Of a DNA stretch of 64,000 nucleotides, positions 10,743 to 20,913 are shown piece by piece. Position numbers and translations under genes: made by a program. This DNA is from Artemisia argyi (taxonomy: Eukaryota > Streptophyta > Magnoliopsida > Asterales > Asteraceae): contig CM060695.1 of NCBI GenBank assembly GCA_030686995.1, forward strand, positions 96,121,871 through 96,185,870, written 5' to 3'. The notes beneath the pieces are model-generated. The model saw only the letters and a program-made list of their open reading frames with translations, was not told the DNA's origin and ran no database searches. Numbering within the stretch: the first letter of the stretch is position 1; every line of letters starts with the position of its first letter.

Positions 10743-11987
10743 TTGAGAAGTAAAACCTTTTGCAAGGTTTCAAAACCACGCATCAGAAACAGAAATGTAG
10801 CTCCTTCTATGGCAACATTCACTGTCCCTGAACCTCATGGTTTAGGAACAAGTGGTGGAATCCCAAGCCACACTGTTGATATGGGTGATTTAGGAGTATT
10901 CTCTAGTCCAACTAGAGAAGAAACTGAATCTATGCCTTCACGAAGCACATCTCTCACCAGGTCACACAGTTGGAAGTGTTGAGGGCAGAACTAACTATAA
11001 TGAATTGATGGAAATATGTACTAATCTTACTAAGAAGGTGTCTAAGCTGGAGAATGATCTTGCAAAGTCAAAGGAGCTTCACAAGAAAGTCTACACCAAA
11101 TTAGTTAATAGAGTAAAGAAGTTTGAGGATGAGGTTAAAGAGCTTAAGCAAAAGAGGAAAGCTCAAATTGTATCTTCTTCTTTAGATGACCAAGACTCAG
11201 ATGTTGATGATCATGAAGATTCTTCCAAACAGGGGAGGAAAATAGATTCACACACTGAAGGGAGGCGATTAGATTTTGATGAAGGCAATGCAGATATGGA
11301 TTTGGGTGACGGTGATGAAGATACTGAAGAGCTTCAACAATAAGACACATAGGTGATTCCACAAGAAGAAGGTACTGAGGTTGTTGATCTGTCATCTCCT
11401 AAAGATACTCAAGATACTGCTACAAGTCTACCATATCAACAAGCAGTTCAAAGTCAGGTAGGTACTGCTAGTACATTTCATGAAGGTATTGCCAGTGAAC
11501 CACAAGAAGAAACTGCTAGTGAAGATGACTATGAGAAGAAAAGGATGGAAAAGGGTAAAGCTGCAATGACAGCTGAAGAAGATGTTCAACCAAAGAATAT
11601 TAAAGCAAGGATTGCTGCTCAAATTGATCATGATGCAGAAGTAGCCAAGAAGATTCAAAAAGATGAAATTGCAGTTGCTAGTTTCATGGAGGCACAAAGA
11701 CTTCAAAATGAAAAGATAGCTTCTGATCCTACTTTGTCCTTTCAACCAAGTGAAGAAGATATTGATCAAATGATCAACACTGATCCGAAAGTGAAAGCCA
11801 AAGCCATAGAACTTCTTGCAGATCAAACTCTCATAGTTGAACAAATATCAACTCAACTAGCTAACTTCATATCCATGAAGAATGATCAAGCACTTGATGA
11901 TATGATCAGTTCAATTAGGAAAAGCCATAAAAGACCAAGGAAGCCTTCTCAAGCTCAAGTGATTGTAGGAATGAAGAGATATCTGTT
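10743..11987 (+). pseudogene. COP-1: Copia C-terminal tail ORF, degenerate
   Basis: This is the region downstream of RNase H that some Asteraceae Copia elements carry; its function is unknown. An N-terminal part (10,743 to about 10,945) is followed by a +1/-1 frame change, then a coiled-coil-like stretch with repeating Leu/Lys (11,005-11,160: LTKKVSKLEND, LVNRVKKFEDEVKELKQKRK), an acidic Asp-rich linker with SSKQGRK, and a stop at 11,341-11,343. The same frame then resumes with IDHDAEVAKKIQKDE and a basic stretch near RKSHKRPRKPSQAQ. It is clearly homologous to the COP-3 ORF at 40,623-41,834, which has the same order (coiled coil, SSKQGRN, IDHDAEVARKIREDE, PSRAQ). The C-terminal third present in COP-3 is cut off here by the LTR that begins at 11,988. 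GTACTGCT-like words recur inside the coding DNA. Confidence 0.7.
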
Positions 11988-12840
11988 GGGATATAAAGAT
12001 CAAAGTACTGCTGGAAAGATCAAAGTACTGCTCAAAAGTCAACGTGCTGTTCAAGGTCAAAGTAACGCTAGTTATTAAAGATTATTCAAAGTACTTCGAA
12101 GAACAAGGGCTAATGTGCAATATTGTTTAAGGATTATTATGTAATATTATATGAATATTCTAGAATTAGTTAGGGATAATTTACTTGTCGTTCAAGTAAT
12201 TACTGTAAACCGACTTAAGGTTTTCCTTATGCCTATAAAAGGAGCCTTAAGATGGTATTAGACATATGAGTTTTAGAGTTTCACATTACGATTTCTAGAA
12301 AACGATTTTAGAAAAGTTAGAGATTGTTAGTGAATCTGTATTTAGAGAAGCAGGTTCAAGAGTTGGTTTTAATATAAACAAAGTTCTTCTTAGCTTTGCG
12401 TTAGTAGATTCCGCATACTTTACAAAGTAATATCAGTGTTTCAATATTAATTATTTTGAGTTATTCAAGATTGTTAAAACCTTACAAGCTACAAAGTAGT
12501 TTAGTCAGAGTATATTGATCCAACAATATCTGTGTAATCAGGATAACTGGAAGATGTCTTAGCTCAAAGGAAAGTCTTATGAAGACATTCAGGTACTCTA
12601 CTACACAACATTCAGAAAGAACAAATGTTTTGTGATAGCTTCAAGGTTGTAAACCCTAGTGATATACTTGATCACTCGTATAATCAATAATGTTGAAGCA
12701 GATTGTTTATACATTGTGTTCATTACTCTTATATGCATTTATACACATCATACATACAAAATCTTCTAAGTGTTGACTGGTGAATTCCGCTTGCTAGTTA
12801 ACATAACTCAAAGTATATATCTAACACAAGGAGTGTGTTC
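11988..12840 (+). repeat. COP-1 LTR (Copia type, plus orientation)
   Basis: It begins TGTTGGGATATAAAG, like the COP-2 LTR start TGTTGGGAATTATCC. The 3' parts of both LTRs share TACAAAATCTTCTAAGT and AGGAGTGTG. AGTACTGCT is repeated near the start (three copies by about 12,020). A TATA element CCTATAAAAGGAGCC lies at 12,231-12,245. The exact 3' end is uncertain, since the sequence fuses with the broken reverse transcriptase of COP-2 between 12,835 and 12,862. It could be the 3' LTR of COP-1 after an internal deletion, or a separate LTR inserted in the tail ORF. Confidence 0.65.
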
Positions 12841-12849
12841 ACATACTTC

Positions 12850-13206
12850 ACATATACGTTATCTAGATGATTAGGGTCAATAAACCTGGAGTTTGAGACA
12901 CATATACCTCCTCATCAATAATACCATAAAGCCCATGAAAGAAGCATAAGCCAAGAAAAGCTTGATTGCCTCAATCCTTGCAACTAGTGCAAAAACCTCT
13001 TCATAATCAATTCTTTCTTCTTGTATATAGCCCTGAGCTACATGTCTTGCTTTGTTCCTTATCACTATTCGTCTTTCACCCTTTTTGTTTCTGAACACCC
13101 ATTTTATACCAATGACCCTCATGCCTCTGGGCAAATCAATAAGGATCCAAACCTTTTGAATCTTGAATTGAAGCAACTCTTCTTGCATTACTTCCACCCA
13201 GCTTGA
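12850..13206 (-). pseudogene. COP-2 reverse transcriptase, N-terminal fragment
   Basis: The reading frame holds the Copia RT entry motif: Trp-Val-Phe-Arg-Asn-Lys-Lys (WVFRNKK), then IVIRNKARHVAQGY and a region equal to FAPVARIEAIRLFLAYA. Just before the expected first catalytic block a deletion of about 30 bp removes the YQMDVKSAFLYG equivalent. Short motifs IDEEVYV and FIDPNH then appear in other frames and the homology stops at about 12,850. The palm-domain YxDD segment is absent. It is non-functional. Confidence 0.82.
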
Positions 13207-13209
13207 ATC

Positions 13210-13984
13210 TTCTAAAGCATTAAGCGCATTCTTGGGTTTAATCTATGATAGAAAGCATTCAAATAGACACTCATTCTTATCTTCGTGGTCTTTAGATTCA
13301 CAAACAACACTGAGGAAACCATGATGATCATGATTCTGTGTATGCTTTCTAGTCTTCACACCTGAGTGTAAATCTCCAATTACATTACCAAGTGATGATT
13401 CTTGTGTATTGATTCTTGGGGAGTTTGAGGAACTTCATAAGTGATAGGCATGTTGTGAAATTCTACTTCAAATTCATTAACTGGATAACTCTGAGAAGCA
13501 GAGTTAACTATTGGATCAGTGATGTGAACATTTGGTCCAGCAGTACAAACATCTGGCTCAGCTTTACTAACTCCATTTGTACTGCTTTTAGGAGTATCCT
13601 TATTTGGAGCATCCACATCATCTGAATTGTACACATCTGCATCACCCCCCCCCCTTTCCAGCTTCATTAGAGAGTTGTGGATTACCATTCTTTGAAGTAA
13701 AATCCTCACCAGAAAAGTCCCAAATTGGCATCAGAATATGATCTTGAGCATCTTCTTTATCCCTGCTTGGTTCATCAACATCAACATATTCTTCTAAACC
13801 TGCAAAATCATTAGTATATGTACCTGCATAAACTAGTACATAATTCATAGAATTGGTTAAAGAATCAAGATCAAACAGCCATGTTGGACCAGTAACTGCA
13901 ACATTAGATTTATTCTATAAAAACTAAACATGCAGGTTTTCTTCAACTTTCTTGGTTCTTACGTTGTATACCCTAAAGGCTTTG
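13210..13984 (-). pseudogene. COP-2 linker between integrase and reverse transcriptase
   Basis: This low-complexity, acidic linker is usual between the Copia integrase and reverse transcriptase. Open segments occur at 13,848-13,642 and 13,709-13,380, in different frames that overlap across a run of ten C (13,645-13,654), a likely slippage frameshift. CTAGCAGTA-type words recur in the coding DNA. No catalytic motif is expected here. Confidence 0.6.
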
Positions 13985-14754
13985 CTAACCATAATTTGAT
14001 TTACCATTAAATTTTCCCAAATGGTTTAAGGTATTAAGAATTGCAACATGACTCCCAAATGTTCTAAGAAAACCTAAAGCAGGTGTTCTTCCTTTAAAAT
14101 GTTCATAAGGTGTCTTGTTTTTAGATTGAACTACTAAAACCCTGTTTTGCACATAACAAGCAGTATTAACTGCTTCAGCCCAAAGAGTCATGGGTAGCTT
14201 AGAATTATCTAACATGGTTCTAGCAGCCTCTATTAATGTTCTATTTCTCCTCTCAGCAACACCATTCTGCTGAGGAGTTCTAGCAACGCTAAATTCTCTT
14301 TTAATACCTTTTACGCTACAAAATTCAACCATAACTCTATACTTAAATTCTGTCCCATTATCACATTTGATGATTTTAACTTCCTATCAACTAGGTTTTC
14401 TACTTCAGTAATGAAAGTCTTAAGGATGTTAGCTGTCTCATCCTTAGTTGCTAGAAAGAAAACCCATGTAAACCTGCTATAATCATCAGTTGTAACAAGA
14501 TAATATTTCTTAAGCAAAATACTACTCATAGAGGTTGGACCAAACAAATCCATATGAAGCATATACAATGGGTGAGTAATAGAGTTAAGGGTCTTGGGCT
14601 TACAAGAAGCTCTGTGTTGCTTACCCTTGAGACAAGCAACACATGTTTGGTCATTCTTAAATCGTTTATGAGGCAATCCTCTTACCAAACCATATTTTAC
14701 AATCTTGTTAGTGGTTTTGAAATTAATGTGACCAAGTCTTCTATGCCAAAGCAT
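13985..14754 (-). pseudogene. COP-2 integrase
   Basis: Integrase joins the element DNA to the host chromosome. The HHCC zinc-binding head is seen as LWHRRLGHIN followed by CVACLKGKQH (14,750-14,625). The core starts with HMDLFGPT (first Asp). The second Asp lies in CDNGTEF, and the Glu in QQNGVAERRNRT (about 14,255). A one-base frameshift near 14,383 separates the first part from the second, which reads on as a 115-residue ORF ending at 13,985. The catalytic residues themselves appear intact, so the damage is recent relative to the other breaks. Confidence 0.85.
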
Positions 14755-14763
14755 TGACTCATC

Positions 14764-15198
14764 CTATGTGGCTTTTGCAAGTAAACAAGTAAGATTCTCT
14801 TTTGAAACAATTTTCTTCATATCAACACTATATAAATTGCCTTTTCTAGGAACCCTAAGTAATACTTGACTTTCATCAGGTAACTTAAAGTTTGGAGAAA
14901 GGATAAGACATTCAGTGTCAGTAAAAAGAACTTTGTTCTTCTTGTCACACATCTGTGAGACACTAAAGAGATTATACTTAAGTTCTTTTACAAAATATAC
15001 ATCTTCAAAGTCAAGATTTCCAGTTCTAATTGTACCTTTACCAGAAATCTTTCCACCTATACCACCTCCAAAGCTAATATAGCTTCCATCCAGAGCTTTA
15101 AAATCTGAAAGGTATGACATGTTGCCAGTCATGTGCCTAGAACATCCACTATCTGTGTATCCTTGATCTTCTTGTATAGTACCTGAATGTTCCTGCAC
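14764..15198 (-). pseudogene. COP-2 protease
   Basis: A 144-residue open segment with the Copia aspartic protease signature YTDSGCSRHMTG; canonical elements have D-S-G or D-T-G here, so the catalytic Asp is kept. The GKGT and NLFSVSQMCD blocks typical of the Copia protease to integrase transition follow. A stop at 14,764 separates it from the integrase head, which follows directly. It would process Gag-Pol in the virus-like particle of an intact element. Confidence 0.82.
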
Positions 15199-15213
15199 AC
15201 GAAATAAAGGAAA

Positions 15214-16694
15214 TTAGTTTCCTTTATGGACCCAAGCCATTACTGACTTGGATCTGCCTCGTGCATCAATATAATTATATCTCTTTAAGTTGATTGATGC
15301 ACTATTGGAGTTGGTGGATTGCCACTTCCAACATGATGAGGCCTTAACAGCTCCTTCCCCAATTGCCCTGTTTGTGTTCACGGACCTAGTAGTACTAACC
15401 ACTGGTCTAGCAATAGAATCTGCTGGCTTTGTGGTTTGCACTTTAGATACCCAAATCATGTTGTGAACTACATTTTTATGATAAAGGGCCTTTGTACTAT
15501 TTCTGTGCCTTTTGAGTAAAATCTTTTGTGGTTTTGGCACTTGAAATAGTTGGTTTTTGTCTAGCAGTATCAATTGGTCTAGCAGTATAAAGAGGTTTTA
15601 TGCCAGACTTCATTAAAACTGCTCTGGGGATCATTTTGCTGTTCACAATAGGATGAGTATTTCTTAAAACATTATTTTTATTCATCCTAATGTTTGTGTT
15701 CCCTGACACCCTTGTTTTCCCATGTACTATCCTTCTTCCCTGATGGTAACCACATTTAGCATGCAAATGGTCAAAGCTACCACAAATGTAACATGCTTTA
15801 TTGTACATCACAAACTCATTACCTAGTTGTTGAGATTTTAAGTTGTTCCAATTCCTCTAGTTACCCCTAGGAGATGCATATTTATTTGTAGACCTATATA
15901 TCTCAGCATACTTAACTCATGACCTAGGTTGTTTGACTTATTTTCTAGGTGTACCAATTTCTTCTTTAACCACTTTTGGAATAGTGGTTTCTATTTTACT
16001 CTTTAACTTAAACACATTTTCATCAGCAAGAGAAGTATCGCTTGTACTCTCAAACACTTCTTCTGATTTACGACTCTCAGTTGGTTTTGGACCATATTCA
16101 AGTTTAAGTTCCTTAAATTCATCTAAACCTGCATGTGCTAAGTCTATACCGGGAGGTGAGGGAACACCTCTATATTGTGGAGGAACAGACTTATAACCTA
16201 CACGACTTAGCTTTATTCACTACCCGAGCTTCCCAAATTTTAGGTAATGCATATGAGGCATAATCTAATGTATCAATAGTTATTTTAATATTATCATTAG
16301 CCTTTTTGAGTTTCTCTAGTTCTTCTCTAAGCATACCAATCTCTACATTTTTATAATCTAAGTCTCTTTTTAGTACAACAATATCATCACTAAATTTGAT
16401 TCATTTTCTTTACAATGCTAAAGTTGTGCTTCTAAAACTGATATACCTATTTTATGATTAGCAAGATTAAAACTAGTTTGATCTAGCTCTATTCTTAGTT
16501 CATCATATTGTTTTTTAAGTTTTTCATATTCATTCAAAGCATTACATGTGTTAGCACAACTGGTTATGGTATGTACCTCAGAGTTTGAAAAACCAATCAA
16601 AGCAATCTCAGTTGGTATCATTGTTGCCTCTTTTGGTGTTTCCTCTTCATCAGCTATATAACTCCAGTCATACCTTACACCATCAATAGCCAGC
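15214..16694 (-). pseudogene. COP-2 gag C-terminal region
   Basis: The part nearest TAT-2 (16,694-16,418) reads LAIDGVRYDWSYIADEEE and then a coiled-coil-like segment with YEKLKKQYDELR, both usual after the zinc knuckle in this Copia group. Frame breaks follow. At 15,811-15,497 a Cys/His segment (CYICGSFDHLHAKC) and a basic RAVLMKSG stretch lead on to a linker that ends before the protease. The ORF that appears to start at 16,747 takes its first residues from the TAT-2 LTR and is an insertion artefact. Confidence 0.72.
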
Positions 16695-16699
16695 ATAGC

Positions 16700-18309
16700 T
16701 GATAACATCAAATTTACCCCCAATCTAAGTGTTAATTTCTCACTCAAAATACTCGTCTTTTTTACTTTTATGAAGAATAAATACTCTTATTTCTTCCTAT
16801 TTTGGTTTCAGGGTAAAGATGAGTTAAAGAACAAACTTACGCGGAAATGGAAGGACTTTGGAGCAAATATGTGGAAATTATGGATTTTGCGCTAACTACA
16901 GCGTAGAGGTTTATCTACCTACGCCGTAGCAAGGCTTCACGAAGATTACGCCGAAGAAGCTCTCCTACCTACGACGTAATGAAGAATTTATGACGATTAC
17001 GGCGTAGCCCAACAATAGGCAACGACGTAGAAGTCCACTAAAGAACACTACGGAGTAGGCAACTTTCCAAGCTACGATGTAGGATCTCATTTGAGGCAAT
17101 AAAGAACTAACGAGGCCAAGGAAGAAGCTACGGCATAGCAACTTTGTCTACTACACCGTAGCAAGCTTATCATGAAGAATTTACGCCCGTAACACTTGAT
17201 CAAGTTACGGCGGAACACAATTTTCAAAGGTTAAAGCGTAACAACTCTAATACACTACGACGTAACATAGTCGGGGCCTAAAAATACCAACCCTAATTCC
17301 AAGTTTTTCACATCACTTCCCATCTCTTCACCACAGCAACGTTGGGAAAAAATCAGGAAGGAGGAAGAACGAAGTTATAGCAACATCCAAGTCAATTCCA
17401 AGGGAGGAATCACACACCAATCATAATTGTTTTCATTCCTTTACTTTGTATTCGATTAATGTTTAGATTTGTATTAAACCAACATTGTTTTACTGCAATT
17501 ATGAACATGAGTGGCTAAGCACCTTTTGGTGTTAGCCTAGTTTTGAAACTATTATGTTATTGATTTAGTTTTCCACGCATCTATTGTCTATTGTTTGATT
17601 ACTTTCATGGCGAGGCTTGGGACACTCTAGTTCCTGTAGTGATTAGCGTTGGTTGTTCTCTAGCTACTTGTGTAATTAACCCTAGGAAGCAAGTCGCTAG
17701 GGATGTGACTTGGTGATAACAATATCACCATACATGTGCGAATTAACCCTAGGACCACCTACCAATGCTAGATACTTAACGGAGTTAGAGGGGTGTAAGA
17801 TCTGACCATGCCGCATTCGTTAGCCTTGTCCATGTTAGTAGAGGCACTTAATGACTCTTATTTCTTCGTACCGATGAACCCGAGGCTTTACAATAGCTTT
17901 GGATAGGACAAGGTATAAGATAGATCTAGGCGAATTTGACCATCTGACTCGAAATGAATATCGTATCCCTGAACGATATGATAGGATGCATCTTGAGTAA
18001 AACTAATCATGATCAAGATAAAAGTAGTAATTAGGTTAACGCTACTTCTACTTACTGATTTCTTTCTATTTATTTTATTGTCTTGTCATTACTTTTTATT
18101 AGTTTAATTAATATTTCAACTCAAACCCCCCTTTTAAACGTGACACAACTTAGATAATTTCTGCACCTTAGCTCTTGGGACGACCTCGGCTTTACCATTT
18201 AACTATACCACACACGACCGAATACACTGTCCGTTAGTGCGTATAAGGTAGACCTTAGGTAAAATGAGACTTTATAAATATTAAAACCTGGTCAGTAAAA
18301 CCTGCATCA
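16700..18309 (+). repeat. 5' LTR of TAT-2 (1,610 bp)
   Basis: The U3 segment 16,895-17,265 contains about 13 copies or decayed copies of the word CTACGSCGTAG. A TATA-like CCTAAAAATACC lies near 17,280; the 3' LTR copy is better (CATAAATACC, near 26,240). The remainder is R-U5, ending in GCATCA next to the primer binding site. Confidence 0.92.
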
Positions 18310-18315
18310 AGTTTT

Positions 18316-18331
18316 TGGCGCCGCTGCCGGG
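18316..18331 (+). other. Primer binding site of TAT-2
   Basis: TGGCGCCGCTGCCGGG begins six bases after the LTR end. This is the conserved Athila/Tat type of site, usually assigned to tRNA-Asp. The same motif, reversed, marks ATH-G (52,308-52,322) and ATH-H (56,831-56,845). Confidence 0.88.
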
Positions 18332-18415
18332 CAGCTATTAGGATTTTATTTGAGTTTTTAAATTTTGTTTTATTTTCTTTTCAGTACTCACGGTTATTTT
18401 CAAGTTTCAGGTGCT

Positions 18416-20347
18416 ATGGCAGAAATTAACATTGACAACCTAACGCTTGAAGAATACTTGGCTTTTACACAAGAAGAGCAAGGGCCTGGTTTGGTTAGGC
18501 CGGCTATTGGGGATGATGTGTAGTTCAAAATTAAAAATCAATTCATAAGGGAACTGCGTAAAGACCCATTTTCAGGAAGCAAGACGGAAGATGCTCATGA
18601 GCACATTGACAATGTTCTTTACATTGTCAATTTGTTCAACATTTCGAGAGTATCTCATGATGCGATAATGCTCAGGGTATTTCTGATGACATTGACTGGA
18701 GCTGCAAAGAGATAGATCAATAGACTACCAGCAGGGACAGTGAACACTTGGGCTCTTTTGAAGAAGCATTTCATCCAAAGTTATTTCCCTCCTTCAAGCA
18801 CGGCAAAACACCTTGAAGATATTCACAACTTCAAGCAAGATGGGGATGAAACATTGTACCATGCTTGGGATAGGTACAATGATCTTTTGTACAAGTGCCC
18901 TACTCATGATCTCAACAAGCAACAAATGGTCAACATTTTTTACAAAGGGATCAACATCTCAACCCGCCAAATGCTAGATTCTCAGGGTCCAATCCCTAGC
19001 ATGACTCACGCTCAAGCTTTAAAAGCTATTGAAGATATGGCGGACCACTCTCAGAAGTGGCACGAAGGTGGAAATAGTAGAAGCATTGCTGGAAACTCGG
19101 ATGGAATTACCTTAATCACCAACAAACTCGAAAGCTTGAGGCGTGACATGAAGAAACTGAAGGAAAATGTCCATGCTATTCAAGTTGGTTGTGAAGTTTG
19201 TGATTGACCCCACTTGTCTAAAGATTGCCCTTTGAACGAGGGCGATAGTAAAATGGAGGAAGTAAAATATGGGGAAGGTAGACCATTCCAAGGAAACGGG
19301 TATCGAACAGGGCCATACGGATATAATCGACAACCTTATGGAGAGAGAAGATCAAACCTCGAGGATACTATTAATAAGTAACTCGAAGATTCTAGGAAAA
19401 AACAAGGAGAGCAAGATATATGGTTGAAGAACTTTCAAGAAGCCACTAACAAAAGCCTTGCTAACCATGATGAATCTCTAAAGAATCTTGAGGCAATGAT
19501 TGAGAATTTGGCTGATAGTATCCACAACAACAACATTATTAGAGAAAACAAGAAGTCCATTATTGAATGCAAAGCAATTTTCACAGAAGATGATGGAGAA
19601 AGGAACCTTTCGCAAGAAAAGACCAAATCTAATGAGAAGATCCCCTGCCAGTTACCCAAGAAAGAAGACAGCTCAGACAGCTTTGAGGTGCCCTAAAAAA
19701 TCGGTGATTCTGACTTAATTGCGTTAGCAGATGTGGGATCAAGTATAAACATTATGCCATTATCTTTGTTCCTATCCCTGAAACTTACAAGCCTGAGGAA
19801 AACTAATTTGAGGATCGAAATGGCTGACACTACTAAAACAAGCCCTATCGGTATTGTAGATAATATCATCTTAAAGATCAATAAAATTTTGTTCCCTACA
19901 GACTTCGTAGTCATTGATATGGCTAATGTTCCGAAGGAGGACCTGATTTTAGGAAGACCATTTCTCGCCACTGCACATACTAAAATAGATGTACTCAAGA
20001 AAGAAATATCGTTTGGAGTATATGATGAAAGGGTTGTGTTCAATATGAACATGGTTTCCTCAACTTTGAATAAGAATGAAGCAAGTTCTTGTAAGGATGA
20101 TCTAATGGGAGAAGAAATCTCGCCAATCCTCCAAATCTTCGATGATAAATTCTCTTATACAGCTCCATCATGCTCAAAGTATGAGCAAGAGGTCAACTCA
20201 TATTTAGATGACGAATCTTTTTGGGAAGATACTGATGAAGAAGATGTAAGGTTAGAAGAGGGAGACGAGGAAGGCGGCCCAGTAACTATTGCAGCAAAAC
20301 TTCACTGTTGTAGACCGTCAACAACCATGGTCAGCGGATCAAAATAA
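18416..20347 (+). pseudogene. TAT-2 gag-protease, one frame with five stop codons
   Basis: All segments lie in the same frame from the ATG at 18,416 to 20,347. Nonsense codons are at 18,521, 18,713, 19,205, 19,379 and 19,694, and there is no frameshift. The gag capsid region (18,416-19,207) includes TWALLKKHFIQSYFPPS and DRYNDLLYKCP, the Athila/Tat gag signature. A zinc-knuckle-like CEVCD...PHLSKDCP crosses the stop at 19,205. After a linker, the aspartic protease reads ADVGSSINIMPLS (Asp-Val-Gly, where DLG or DTG is usual) and later LILGRPFLATA. The C-terminus is acidic (EDTDEEDVRLEEGDEE). Substitution-only decay suggests that the frame was under selection until fairly late. Confidence 0.85.
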
Positions 20348-20394
20348 CCCTTCCTGCATGTGATCCCATCGTCGAAGATTGTAATGGAGGAGGA

Positions 20395-20913
20395 ATGTTT
20401 TCAATCAGGAGATTAAAGAAGGAAGCGAAGGTTTGGTGGTGTTTCGCAGATGAGAGGCTTATTAATAAAACACGGTTTCAAGACCATTTCATGCATGCAA
20501 GGTTGAACGAAAAGGTGAATTGGACGGTTCACTTTTGTACGCCAGCAATTATGACACATAGAGGAACAACCCAAGCTTGGCCCACATGTGATCCTTTCAA
20601 AGGGAAATACGATGGAGGAAGGAGTCCCGAACTAAATCTAGCCAAACGTAGTGAGTGGGCATGCTTAAACGCAAACATAAGGGATCAAGTAGGATACCCT
20701 GGTATATTGTTCGAAAATTGGATTAAGGTAAAGTTCGGTGAAAGACAATTAAACAAACAAGTAGAGATACAATATCATGACAAATGGGTCAAAGCTAATT
20801 TCTTAGTTGAGGATCGATATAGCATGGCACCACATATCGCTCCCAATGTTTGGGACCATTCACTGAATCTGTGGAACAAGAACAAGGGCAAGTATGCCCT
20901 AGAACGTACTTGA
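20395..20913 (+). CDS. 172-residue ORF of unknown function downstream of TAT-2 protease
   Basis: It is uninterrupted, unlike gag-protease just upstream, and lies in another frame. It is basic, aromatic and fairly rich in Trp (WWCFADER, WNKNKGKY), with no membrane helix and no recognisable reverse transcriptase, RNase H or integrase motif. It sits where pol would begin and ends 38 bp before the GCTCTTTCGGGAGACAACC phrase that in this group usually follows the coding region. It could be a replaced or remodelled pol remnant, a captured host exon, or an element-specific accessory ORF. I cannot assign it. Confidence 0.45.
   Translation: MFSIRRLKKEAKVWWCFADERLINKTRFQDHFMHARLNEKVNWTVHFCTPAIMTHRGTTQAWPTCDPFKGKYDGGRSPELNLAKRSEWACLNANIRDQVGYPGILFENWIKVKFGERQLNKQVEIQYHDKWVKANFLVEDRYSMAPHIAPNVWDHSLNLWNKNKGKYALERT

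Noticed and set aside
16418..16747. ORF starting MSEKLTLRL at 16,747
   Set aside because: Its first residues come from the TAT-2 LTR on the antisense strand; only the part below 16,695 is real COP-2 gag. The ORF at 22,959-23,186 starts similarly from the other LTR.
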